From: Streptomyces lincolnensis
GTDB lineage: Bacteria > Actinomycetota > Actinomycetes > Streptomycetales > Streptomycetaceae
Length of the DNA stretch: 64,000 bases
Direction: 5' to 3'
NCBI RefSeq assembly: GCF_021173675.1
Contig: NZ_JAIHON010000027.1
Span: 1-64,000, forward strand
A program made the translations under genes and the position numbers. The notes beneath the pieces are model-generated. The model was not told where the DNA came from. It saw only the letters and a list, made by a program, of their open reading frames with translations, and searched no databases. Shown piece by piece: positions 24,268 through 32,194 of the stretch (position 1 is the stretch's first letter; every line of letters starts with the position of its first letter).

Positions 24268-26046
24268 TCACAGCCGTAGCACCAGTGTGTCGTCCGTGCC
24301 TGTCACCGCCGCCGGTGACGGCCCCGCCAGCCGTGCGTACGTTCCGCCGTGGGTCATCAGCTGGGCATGTGTGCCCGTCTCCACCACCCGTCCGCCGTCC
24401 ACCACCAGTATTCGGTCCGCGTCGGGGGCGAGGCTGAGGTCGTGGGTGATGAGGAGGGTGGTGCGGCCGGTCATGAGGTGGCGGAGGGGCTGGATGATCT
24501 GGCGGGCGGCTACGGAGTCGAGGCCGGCGGTGGGTTCGTCGAGGACGAGGACGGGGGCGGCGCGGAGGATGGCGCGGGCGATGGTGAGGCGTTTGAGCTG
24601 GCCGCCGGAGAGGGCGGCCGTGCCGGGGGCGAGGGGGGTGTCGTAGGCGTCGGGGAGGGCGGTGATGAAGTCGTGGGCGGCGGCGGAGCGGGCGGCGTGT
24701 TCGATGTCGGCGTCGGTCGCGCCGGGGCGGCCGCAGGCGATGTTCTCGCGGATCGTGCCGTTGAGGATCAGCGTCTGCTGGGGGAGCAGGGCGATGTTCT
24801 CGCGGAGGAAGTCGAGGGGCAGGTCGGGGAGGGGGACGCCGTCCAGGGTGATCGTGCCGGTGGTGGGGTCGTAGAAGCGGGTGAGCAGTTTGGAGAGGGT
24901 CGACTTGCCTGCTCCACTCGGGCCCGTGATGATCACCAGCTCGCCGGGGGACGCCGCCAGGGTCACCTCGCGGAGGGAGTCGCGGGGTGTGTTCGGGTAG
25001 CGGAAGGACACGCCGTGGAAGGCGAGCCGGCCGTGCACCGGCCAGGCGGGGACCGGCCGTTCCGGGTCGGTGACCGAGGGGCGCGCGTCCAGGATCTCGC
25101 CGAGGCGCTGGGCGCCCGCGGTGGCGGCGGTGAGGGTGAGGCCGAGTTGGCCGAGGCTGCGGATCGGCGGGTAGAGGTAGCCGACGAAGGCGGCGAAGGC
25201 GAGGAGTTGGCCCAGCGTCATGCGGCCGGCCGAGATCTCCCAGACGCCGATGCCTACGACGGCCAGGACGCAGAGCGTCTCCACCACCTCGACGAACTGC
25301 TCGTACATCTCGCTCAGCCGCGCTCCGCGCACCGACGCCCTCATCCAGGCGCGGGCCTCGCGGTCCAGGCGCCGCTCCTCGTCGGCCCGGCGGTTGTACG
25401 CCTGGGTGAGGACGACGTTGCCGAGCGCCTCCTCCACCACCGACGTGATCGCGCCGTCGGCGACGCGCTCGTCCCGTGAGGCCTCCCTGATACGGCCGGA
25501 GAAGCGGCGGGCGGCCAGGAGGAAGAGGGGGGCCAGGACGAAGGTGGCCAGGGCCAGGTCCCAGCGGAGGTAGAAGGCGGCGCAGGCGTAGAAGACGGCG
25601 GAGAAGGCGGCCGAGACCGTGCCGACCACGCCCGAGACTACCATCTGCTCGATGGCCTCGACGTCTCCGGTGAGGCGTTCGACCAGGTCGCCCTGCCGGT
25701 GTTGCTGGAAGAAGTGGGGTGGGAGGTCCTGGACGTGGCCGAAGACGTTCGCGCGCAGGCGCAGGACGAATCTCTCCGCGGTCCAGGTGGCGAGCGAGTT
25801 GCCCAGGTAGCCGACGAACGCGCCGAGCACGGCGACGCCGAGCCAGGCCCCGGCCGGGCCCCAGAACGCGGCGAGCGAACCGGCCTGGAGGGCGTTGTCG
25901 GTGAGCTCCGCGAACAGCAGGATCGAGGCGGTCTCGGCGAGCGCGGCCACCACCACGCACGTCACGATCACCGCCAGCCACTTGCGGTCGCCGCGGGTCA
26001 GCGGCCAGAAGCGGCGGAAGGCCTCGCGGACCCCCGTTTCCCTCAT
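24268..26046 (-). CDS. ABC exporter, fused permease-ATPase
   Basis: The 592-residue half-transporter has six membrane helices (about residues 20-320) and one ATPase domain with Walker A GPSGAGKST (about 375), signature LSGGQLKRL, Walker B VLVLDEP and H-loop ITHD. It resembles MsbA/LmrA-type exporters and lacks an N-terminal C39 peptidase. On the same strand, upstream, lie a strong hairpin and two paralogous cationic peptide genes, which suggests, by inference, that the peptides or a product made from them are its cargo. It would work as a homodimer, since no second half-transporter is adjacent. Confidence 0.92.
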   Translation of the reverse strand: MRETGVREAFRRFWPLTRGDRKWLAVIVTCVVVAALAETASILLFAELTDNALQAGSLAAFWGPAGAWLGVAVLGAFVGYLGNSLATWTAERFVLRLRANVFGHVQDLPPHFFQQHRQGDLVERLTGDVEAIEQMVVSGVVGTVSAAFSAVFYACAAFYLRWDLALATFVLAPLFLLAARRFSGRIREASRDERVADGAITSVVEEALGNVVLTQAYNRRADEERRLDREARAWMRASVRGARLSEMYEQFVEVVETLCVLAVVGIGVWEISAGRMTLGQLLAFAAFVGYLYPPIRSLGQLGLTLTAATAGAQRLGEILDARPSVTDPERPVPAWPVHGRLAFHGVSFRYPNTPRDSLREVTLAASPGELVIITGPSGAGKSTLSKLLTRFYDPTTGTITLDGVPLPDLPLDFLRENIALLPQQTLILNGTIRENIACGRPGATDADIEHAARSAAAHDFITALPDAYDTPLAPGTAALSGGQLKRLTIARAILRAAPVLVLDEPTAGLDSVAARQIIQPLRHLMTGRTTLLITHDLSLAPDADRILVVDGGRVVETGTHAQLMTHGGTYARLAGPSPAAVTGTDDTLVLRL

Positions 26047-26103
26047 GTCGGCAACTCCCTCTCTTCCTACGGGTCTCCAAGGGCGCGCGCCCCGGACACG
26101 GCC

Positions 26104-26157
26104 GAGGCGGGGCCCCGGTCGGCGAGCCCGTGACCCGCTGACCGGTGACCCCGCCTC
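26104..26157 (-). terminator. Strong stem-loop between the cationic peptide genes and the exporter
   Basis: Nested arms GAGGCGGGG/CCCCGCCTC (9 bp) and CCGGTC/GACCGG (6 bp) form a long stem. It starts 14 nt after the stop of the first peptide gene and ends 57 nt before the exporter ATG. Such intercistronic hairpins commonly allow high precursor-peptide expression with low read-through into a transporter gene. Confidence 0.65.
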
Positions 26158-26170
26158 GTGGCGTCCCGCC

Positions 26171-26290
26171 TCAGCCCTGGTGCGCGACCGGGCGGCGCTT
26201 CGGGGCGGGCTTCTTCGGGGCCGCCTTCTGGTGGGCCGGGGCGGCGGGCTTGCGGGTCTTCTTCACCGGGGCGATCTTACGGAAGCTCAT
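26171..26290 (-). CDS. Small highly cationic peptide, paralogue A (39 aa)
   Basis: The ORF encodes MSFRKIAPVKKTRKPAAPAH, then QKAAPKKPAPKRRPVAHQG: 12 Lys/Arg, no acidic residue, and many Pro and Ala. AAGGG sits 8 nt before the ATG at 26290; a second in-frame ATG at 26296 is too close to it. The neighbouring ORF at 26389-26511 encodes a paralogue with 28 of the first 35 residues identical. There is no signal peptide, double-glycine leader or hydrophobic segment. It may be a secreted antimicrobial or modified peptide, or a nucleic-acid-binding protein. I do not recognise the family. Confidence 0.8.
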   Translation of the reverse strand: MSFRKIAPVKKTRKPAAPAHQKAAPKKPAPKRRPVAHQG

Positions 26291-26335
26291 ATCCATATCC
26301 CTTGCAGTCGACTGTGACTCGCCATGAATCGCTGT

Positions 26336-26377
26336 GAATTACTTCTTGCTTCTTTGATTTACCTTTGAGAATTACTT
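26336..26377. repeat. AT-rich direct repeats before peptide gene A
   Basis: GAATTACTT occurs at 26336-26344 and 26369-26377, 33 bp apart, about three helical turns. The surrounding 26297-26388 is markedly AT-richer than the rest of the window. It separates the two peptide genes and may hold a promoter or a same-face regulator site. Confidence 0.5.
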
Positions 26378-26388
26378 GTCGGCTCTCG

Positions 26389-26511
26389 TCAGCCCTTGTC
26401 GCCGCCGACCGGACGGCGCTTCGGCGCGGCCTTCTTCGGCTGACCCTTCTTGCACGCCGGGGCAGCGGGCTTGCGGGTCTTCTTGACGGGGGTGACCTTA
26501 CGGAAGCTCAT
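26389..26511 (-). CDS. Small highly cationic peptide, paralogue B (40 aa)
   Basis: The ORF encodes MSFRKVTPVKKTRKPAAPAC, then KKGQPKKAAPKRRPVGGDKG: 14 Lys/Arg, one Asp and a single Cys at position 20 where paralogue A has His. AAGGAG lies 6 nt before the ATG, an excellent ribosome binding site. The conserved frame is MSFRK..PVKKTRKPAAPA, then K..PKK.APKRRPV. It is the first gene of the cluster that continues through peptide A and a hairpin to the ABC exporter. No biosynthetic enzyme is adjacent. The function is unknown. Confidence 0.8.
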   Translation of the reverse strand: MSFRKVTPVKKTRKPAAPACKKGQPKKAAPKRRPVGGDKG

Positions 26512-26629
26512 CGTGCTCTCCTTTGCGTCTGCGTCGTTCGCGCTGTTCGCTTTCGACATGGAAAACACTACGGCATTCCTGAAGCCGAAAAGGCCGATCC
26601 ACCTTAGACCTCAATAAGATTCGATGTGA

Positions 26630-26643
26630 ATTCCCTCGGGAAT
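26630..26643. promoter_or_regulatory. Inverted repeat upstream of the peptide-exporter cluster
   Basis: ATTCCC and GGGAAT are perfect arms with a 2-bp spacer. The site lies 119 bp upstream of peptide gene B and 12 bp after the stop of the DUF2993 gene. Reading leftward, a TTCACA-like hexamer and a TAAGGT hexamer 18 bp apart follow within 40 bp, a possible promoter. Confidence 0.35.
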
Positions 26644-26654
26644 GAACACAGAAT

Positions 26655-27869
26655 TTATGAGCCGACGGCCAGGTCCGAGCCCGCGATCCGCACCCGGATG
26701 CCGTCCTGTTCCACGCGTACGTCCCGCAGTCGCAGGTCCCCGCGTTCCGGCTCGGGCAGCCGGAAGCCGAGGGAGAGCCGGTCGGCGAGGACCGGGCGGG
26801 TCAGCCGGGGCAGGGCGTCGAGGAGGGCGGGGTCGAAGCCGAGGCGCTGGAGCAACTCGGGGTTCTCCAGGGCGAGATCGACGAGGTTGAGGCCCATGGC
26901 CTGGCGGATGAAGTCGGGGCGGCCGGTCAGCCGGGACAGGGCCGCCTCGGAGGTCAGCGCGTCGCGCACGGTGGCGTCGGGCACGCCCAGCGCCCGCACC
27001 ACCGACGGGACCGCCAGCAACGCCCTCGCCTTCTGGGTCTCACGGGTCAGCGCGGCGGCGGACTCTCGGGTGAGATGCAGTCCCTCGGAGGCACCGCTGC
27101 CCGGCCGGTAGGTCGCCAGGTCCCCGATGTCCAGGCGCATGCCGCCGACCTCGGTGTCGATGCCCCGGTCGCCGTCCCGCCGGATGCGCGCGTCGGCCCG
27201 CAGCCGCAGATCGTGCCCGGCAACCGGCAGGGTGCCGCGGGCCAGGATCCGGTCCCGGCCGTCCCCGCTGAACGTGACCTGGGAGGCGCCGAGTTCACGG
27301 TTCAGATCGTCGAAGGAGAGCAGTACGTCGCCGTCGACGCCGTGAATGTCCGCTCCCCGTATGTCGGTCAGGCCGTCCCCGGCCAGCCGTACGTCGTGGG
27401 CGGTGGCCGAGACCCGGGCCAGCGAGATCCGGTCGGCGGCGACGTCCGGGACGGTGACCCGCACCGAGTCCAGCCGCTTGTCGGCGACTTGGGTGAGGAA
27501 GGGGAAGCCGCCGATCTCCACCTCGGGCGCGGCGCTCAGCCTCAGCCGGTCCTCCAGCGCGTCCGCGGCGCGGTGCTCGGCGTAGAGCACGGCCCAGCGG
27601 TCGGCGAGAACGAGGAAGGCGGTCAGGGCCACGAGGCCGCAGACCGCCTTCAGCGCGAACGGGAGCCGGCCGAACCGACCCCGCCCCCGCCGCCGACGGC
27701 CACTGCGGCCGTGGTGGGGCGGGGACCAGGCGTCACCCTCGTCCTCGGGCTCCCGCCGGGGGAAATCCTCCGGCGGCCCGTCGTCGAGGGCGCCCAACTC
27801 TTCGTACGGATTCAACCCTTCGTACGGGTTCGTACTGTCCTGCGTCGGTATGTGGTGGGGGGAACGCAT
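26655..27869 (-). CDS. DUF2993 (LmeA-like) membrane-anchored protein, long form
   Basis: The 404-residue protein has a charged cytoplasmic tail of about 70 residues ending in RRRRGRGRFGRLP, one membrane helix (about 73-95), and an outer DUF2993 domain with the hallmark GGFPFLTQVADKRLDSVRV near residues 118-136. It is much longer than the 241-residue paralogue at 6932-7657, with an added C-terminal region rich in Leu and Arg. Lipid or phosphoinositide binding outside the membrane is the family expectation; the role in Streptomyces is unknown. Confidence 0.87.
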   Translation of the reverse strand: MRSPHHIPTQDSTNPYEGLNPYEELGALDDGPPEDFPRREPEDEGDAWSPPHHGRSGRRRRGRGRFGRLPFALKAVCGLVALTAFLVLADRWAVLYAEHRAADALEDRLRLSAAPEVEIGGFPFLTQVADKRLDSVRVTVPDVAADRISLARVSATAHDVRLAGDGLTDIRGADIHGVDGDVLLSFDDLNRELGASQVTFSGDGRDRILARGTLPVAGHDLRLRADARIRRDGDRGIDTEVGGMRLDIGDLATYRPGSGASEGLHLTRESAAALTRETQKARALLAVPSVVRALGVPDATVRDALTSEAALSRLTGRPDFIRQAMGLNLVDLALENPELLQRLGFDPALLDALPRLTRPVLADRLSLGFRLPEPERGDLRLRDVRVEQDGIRVRIAGSDLAVGS

Positions 27870-27946
27870 CGGTCCATCCGACCATGCGCGTGCCCCCCAC
27901 CCGCAACCTCAACCGCAGGTATGCGACTCAGCTCACGATCTACTGA

Positions 27947-29770
27947 CTACTGAACGACCGTGATCCGGTTCGTCGTCGGCGGCTCGATCGGGTCGGACGC
28001 CGAGGAGTTGGCCGTCAGGTACTGCTCCAGAGCGGTCAAGTCGTCCGTGCCGACCAGGTCGTTGGTGCCCTGGCCCAGCGTGGTGATGCCGTCGCCGCCG
28101 CCCGCGAGGAAGCTGTTGGTCGCGACGCGGTAGGTGGCCGCCGGGTCGATGGCGGTGCCGTTGAGCTTGACGGTGTCGACGACGATCCGGTCCGCACCGG
28201 TCTTCGTCAGGTCGAGCGTGTAGGTCAGGCCCTGGGACGGCAGCAGGATCTTCGGGGCGGCCGCGTTGGAGCCGCTGACCTGCTCCTGGAGGATCTTGAT
28301 CAGCTGGGCGCCGGTGAAGTCCTGGAGGTTGACCGTGTTGGAGAACGGCTGGACGGTGAAGCCCTCGGCGTAGGTCACCACGCCGTCGCCCTCCGCCCCC
28401 TTGGCCGCGTAGGTCAGACCGGCCCGGACACCGCCGGGGTTCATCAGCGCGAGGTCGGTCTCGGGGTCCAGCTGCCTGCCGTACGCCAGTTGCGCGTCCG
28501 CGATGAGGTCGCCCATCGGGGACTCGGTGCCGGCGTTCGGGATGTCGGCGGAGATGTGGCCGATCGGGCGGTTGCCGATGGGCGCCGCGAGGGTGTTCCA
28601 CTTGCCGATCAGCTCGGTCATGTCCGTCGCCTTGGGGACGGTCCGGGTGACCACGTGGTTCGCGGACTTCACCGAGGTACGGGCGATGTCGCCGGTCCAG
28701 CGGTCGTAGGTCAGCGTGGTGTCCGTGTAGAGGCGGCCGAAGGACGCGGCCGAGGTGACCATGCGGGGCTTGCCCGACGGGTCCGGGATCGTGCAGACGT
28801 ACGCGGCGTGCGTGTGGCCGGTGACCAGCGCGTCCACGGACGGCGTGATGTTCTTGGCGATGTCGACGATCGGGCCGGAGATGCCGTCACCGGCGCCGGG
28901 CGCGTCACAGTCGTAGTTGTACGCCGTCGAGGCCGGGGACCCGCCCTCGTGTATGAGGGCCACGATCGACTTCACGCCCTGCGCCTGGAGCACGCGGGCG
29001 TACTTGTTGATCGTCTCGACCTCGTCCTTGAACTTCAGGCCCTTGACGCCCTCGGCGGAGACGACCCCCGGGGTGTCCTCCAGGGTCACGCCGATGAAGC
29101 CGACCTTGACGTCCTTCTTCTTCCACACCCAGTACGGCTTGAGGATCGGCCTGCCGGTCTTCTCGTCCAGGACGTTCGCCGCGAGGTAGGGGAAGTCGGC
29201 GCCCTCGAACTCCTCGTCGGTGTAGCAGCCGGCGGTGGGGTGGCAGCCGCCGTTCTGGAGGCGGGCCAGCTCCTTGGCGCCCTCGTCGAACTCGTGGTTG
29301 CCGACGCTGGTGACATCCAGGTCGAGCTTGTTCAGCGCCTCGATGGTGGGCTCGTCGTGGAAGAGGCCCGAGATCAGCGGGGAGGCGCCGACCATGTCGC
29401 CGCCGGCCGCGGTGATGGAGTACTTCTGGCCGTCGCGCGCGTTGCGCAGGTGCGTGGCGAGGTACTCGACACCACCGGCGTCGATCGTCTTGGTAGTGCC
29501 GTCCTCCTGGTGCTCGGTGACCCGGCCGGAGGAGCCGGACGGGGGCTCCAGGTTGCCGTGCAGGTCGTTGAAGGACAGCAGCTGGACGTCCTGGTAACGG
29601 CTCGACCCGTGGCCGGGCTTGCCCTTGCTCGGGCCCGCGGTCGCGGTCCCCGGCAGCGCCGCGGCGAGCGCGCCGACGGTGGCGAGACCGGCGGCGGCCG
29701 CGACGAGTCGGTACGTACGGCGTCTGCGGCGCACCGACTCCGGCTGGTGCGGCTGGGATATGGCTGGCAT
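27947..29770 (-). CDS. Secreted 5'-nucleotidase/metallophosphatase
   Basis: The 607-residue secreted enzyme has a signal peptide (RRRRTYRLVAAAAGLATVGA, cleavage near ATA). A calcineurin-like metallophosphatase domain follows (about 45-340) with LLSFNDLHGNLEP, the metal-binding GNHEFDEG and GHTHAAY. A C-terminal 5'-nucleotidase domain follows (about 380-590; IADAQLAYGRQLD, NPGGVRAG, FSNTVNL). It dephosphorylates extracellular nucleotides, releasing nucleosides and phosphate. No PHO box is visible in its leader. Four 9-bp tandem units precede the gene (29799-29834). Confidence 0.93.
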   Translation of the reverse strand: MPAISQPHQPESVRRRRRTYRLVAAAAGLATVGALAAALPGTATAGPSKGKPGHGSSRYQDVQLLSFNDLHGNLEPPSGSSGRVTEHQEDGTTKTIDAGGVEYLATHLRNARDGQKYSITAAGGDMVGASPLISGLFHDEPTIEALNKLDLDVTSVGNHEFDEGAKELARLQNGGCHPTAGCYTDEEFEGADFPYLAANVLDEKTGRPILKPYWVWKKKDVKVGFIGVTLEDTPGVVSAEGVKGLKFKDEVETINKYARVLQAQGVKSIVALIHEGGSPASTAYNYDCDAPGAGDGISGPIVDIAKNITPSVDALVTGHTHAAYVCTIPDPSGKPRMVTSAASFGRLYTDTTLTYDRWTGDIARTSVKSANHVVTRTVPKATDMTELIGKWNTLAAPIGNRPIGHISADIPNAGTESPMGDLIADAQLAYGRQLDPETDLALMNPGGVRAGLTYAAKGAEGDGVVTYAEGFTVQPFSNTVNLQDFTGAQLIKILQEQVSGSNAAAPKILLPSQGLTYTLDLTKTGADRIVVDTVKLNGTAIDPAATYRVATNSFLAGGGDGITTLGQGTNDLVGTDDLTALEQYLTANSSASDPIEPPTTNRITVVQ

Positions 29771-29798
29771 ACGCCCCCCTGTGCTTCTGCTGGTTCTG

Positions 29799-29834
29799 GT
29801 GATCCCGGCGATCCAGGTGACCCCGGTGATCCCG
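29799..29834. repeat. Four 9-bp tandem repeats upstream of the 5'-nucleotidase gene
   Basis: Units GTGATCCCG, GCGATCCAG, GTGACCCCG and GTGATCCCG run head to tail 29 bp upstream of the minus-strand ATG at 29770. They look like slippage-generated repeats in the 5' leader. Confidence 0.65.
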
Positions 29835-29961
29835 GTGAGGACTGGCCCCCGTCCCGGCGCAGCCTAGAGTCAACGCGCGTAGCGCGACAGAGGTTTGCTG
29901 GTTACATCCTGGTTGCTTCTTTGCCGCCACTTTGCCCGGACCTCCCCTTACCCTCGTACGC

Positions 29962-30888
29962 ATGACCAGCGACGACACGGCAGGGCCCGCCATCTCCCGC
30001 TCGATCGAGACCCACTCCGCGCTCTCCCCGGACCGGACCGAGGCCGTGCTCGGACTGCTCGCGGCAGCCGCCGACAACGACGGCCAGCAGGCGGTGTCGG
30101 AACAGGGACGCCTCCAGTTGCGCGGCGGCGCCCGCGAGGGCGTGTCCCATTTGCTCCTGTACGTGGGTGCCGAACTCGTCGGCTACGCCCAGCTGGAGGA
30201 CACCGACCCCGTGGAGGCCCCGGCGGCCGAACTGGTCGTCCACCCCTCCCACCGCGGCCACGGCCACGGACGCGCCCTCGGCTCCGCGCTCCTCGCCGCG
30301 TCCGGCAAGCGGCTGCGGGTGTGGGCGCACGGCGGTCACTCGGCGGCCCGGCATCTCGCGCAGGTCCTCGGGCTGACCCTGTTCCGCGAACTACGGCAGA
30401 TGCGGCGCCCGCTGGCCGACCTGAACCTGCCCGACCCGGTCCTCCCCGAGGGCGTGACCGTCCGCACCTTCGTCCCCGGCGCCGACGACGCCGCCTGGCT
30501 CGCCGTCAACGCCGCCGCCTTCGCCCACCACCCCGAGCAGGGCTCCCTCGTCCAGCGCGACCTGGACGACCGCATCGCCGAACCCTGGTTCGACCCGGCC
30601 GGCTTCTTCCTCGCCTTCCGCGGCGACGACCTCATCGGCTTCCACTGGACCAAGGTCCACGCCACCGAACGCCTCGGCGAGGTCTACGTCCTCGGCGTCC
30701 GCCCCGGCGCCCAGGGCGGCGGCCTCGGCAAGGCCCTCACCACGATCGGCCTCCGCCACCTGGCCGCCCAGGGCCTCCCCACCGCGATGCTCTACGTCGA
30801 CGCCGACAACAAGGCGGCGGTGTCGGTGTACGAGCGGCTGGGCTTCACGACGTACGAGACGGACCTGATGTACCGCACGGAGACGTGA
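29962..30888 (+). CDS. mshD: Mycothiol synthase (MshD)
   Basis: The 308-residue protein has two tandem GNAT domains. The N-terminal one (about residues 40-140) includes VHPSHRGHGHGRALG. The C-terminal one (about 160-305) has VLGVRPGAQGGGLGKALTT, then the acceptor-site phrase AMLYVDADNKAAVSVYERLG. It acetylates Cys-GlcN-inositol with acetyl-CoA in the last step of mycothiol synthesis. TACCCT ends 7 nt before the ATG and there is no ribosome binding site, suggesting a leaderless mRNA. It is divergent from the 5'-nucleotidase gene. Confidence 0.93.
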   Translation: MTSDDTAGPAISRSIETHSALSPDRTEAVLGLLAAAADNDGQQAVSEQGRLQLRGGAREGVSHLLLYVGAELVGYAQLEDTDPVEAPAAELVVHPSHRGHGHGRALGSALLAASGKRLRVWAHGGHSAARHLAQVLGLTLFRELRQMRRPLADLNLPDPVLPEGVTVRTFVPGADDAAWLAVNAAAFAHHPEQGSLVQRDLDDRIAEPWFDPAGFFLAFRGDDLIGFHWTKVHATERLGEVYVLGVRPGAQGGGLGKALTTIGLRHLAAQGLPTAMLYVDADNKAAVSVYERLGFTTYETDLMYRTET

Positions 30889-31136
30889 CGCTGCGCTGAG
30901 CGGGCGAGGCGGGTAGCGGGGCGGCGCCGACCGGGGGCGGGTGCGGGGCGCCGGGCGAGGGCGGGTGTTCGGGGGCCGCTGGCCGGGGCGCGGCGAGGAC
31001 GGGTGCTCGGCTGCTGGCTGCCGGGTGGCACCGTGGTGGACGCCGGGCCGACAGGCTCGCGTTCGGGCAACCGGTGAACCAAGCGCCGCCGGCGACACGC
31101 TGGGCCGAGCCGCCCGAGGGCTGTTGGCCGACCACC

Positions 31137-31343
31137 GGACGCCCACCACGGGCAGGTTGCCGGGCGCCGCCCCAAGGCGGATGGTCGACCACCCGGCGCC
31201 AGCCCGGCACGCTCGCGTCCAGGCACCCCGGCGAACCAAGCGCAGCACGCCAACCTGACGCTGCGCCGAGCCCACCGCCGGACGCCCACCACGGGCTGAT
31301 GGCCGGGCGCCGACCCAAGGCGAGCGGCCAGCCACCGGACACC
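31137..31343. repeat. Degenerate repeat units in a 0.58 kb gene-free tract
   Basis: The gap 30889-31467 holds no convincing gene. Two related units of about 64 bp start at 31137 and 31280, both opening GGACGCCCACCACGGGC and continuing with GCCGGGCGCCG and CCCAAGGCG. A shorter third copy with AAGGCGGATGGTCG lies near 31379-31392. The apparent open frames on both strands follow from the repeats' composition. The tract looks like a decayed dispersed-repeat array. Confidence 0.6.
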
Positions 31344-31467
31344 ACCAAGACCGGGTGGCCAGGCGACGGACGCCGGCCGAAGGCGGATGGTCGGGCGCCG
31401 GGCGCCGGGCCCGCGCGCATGGCCGCCGCCGGGCGGGCACCCGGTGCCGGGGCCCTACGCCCCCACC

Positions 31468-32145
31468 TCACGCGCCCGGTCGGCCGAGCGCCCCCGCCGG
31501 CCGGTCGCGGCGCAGCACGCGCCGCCTCCGCAGCGGTTCCGGGCCGCACGCGGCCCACACCAGCACCGCCCCCGCCAGTACCCCCGCCCACCGCTGGTGT
31601 GCGGCGTCCCAGCGAGGGTCGTCGACCGGGACGAACAGGTCCCAGTGGAAGGGCAGGAGGAGGGGGGTCAGGCAGGCGGTGGTGAGGACGGCGGCGGCGA
31701 CGGAGGGGCCGGGTTCCGGCTCGTCGGTGAGGCGTACGGCGAGGGCGGCGGCCGCGAGGGCGAGGGTGACGGTGGCGGCGGCCTCCAGGGTGATGGCACC
31801 GAGCGGGGGCCGCGCCTCCTCGGGGACGAGGGCGAGCGCGGCCGTCCACCACAGGGCGGCCACCGGGGCGACCAGCGCGACCCGCAGGCTCGTGCGGAGC
31901 CGGCGCGGGGTCGTGACCGGTGTCGTCAGCTCCCGGGCCGGGTCGTCCAGGAGGAAGGCCAGGCCGAGCGCGAAGACGAGCGCGGCGCCCCGCAGCAGGT
32001 TGAGCGCCAGCCACGGATCGGGCTCGCCCGACAGCATCCGCGGCAACCCCACGACCAGCAGTCCTACGACCGCCCCCGCGCCCACCGCCCGCCACGGCAC
32101 CGTCCGCGCCACGGCCCCCACCAGCGCTCCGCTCACTCCCCGCAC
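31468..32145 (-). CDS. Membrane protein at the end of the ABC-2 transporter operon
   Basis: The protein of about 225 residues has six hydrophobic helices (for example VGAGAVVGLLVVGLPRML and LVAPVAALWWTAALALV) and an Arg-rich tail. The GTG at 32145 is preferred because AAGGAAGG lies 9 nt upstream; GTG 32136 is an alternative. It is last in a minus-strand operon after an ABC-2 permease and ATPase, so an accessory or second permease subunit is plausible. No specific family is recognised. Confidence 0.78.
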   Translation of the reverse strand: MRGVSGALVGAVARTVPWRAVGAGAVVGLLVVGLPRMLSGEPDPWLALNLLRGAALVFALGLAFLLDDPARELTTPVTTPRRLRTSLRVALVAPVAALWWTAALALVPEEARPPLGAITLEAAATVTLALAAAALAVRLTDEPEPGPSVAAAVLTTACLTPLLLPFHWDLFVPVDDPRWDAAHQRWAGVLAGAVLVWAACGPEPLRRRRVLRRDRPAGALGRPGA

Positions 32146-32194
32146 CGCACCCACCCTTCCTTCACCTCGATCACCGGTCCCGTTCCTCCCCCGT

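Noticed and set aside
30889..31467. Possible CRISPR array or gene in the repeat tract
   Set aside because: Units are few, long, unevenly spaced and diverged, with no regular spacers, and the open frames reflect GC bias.
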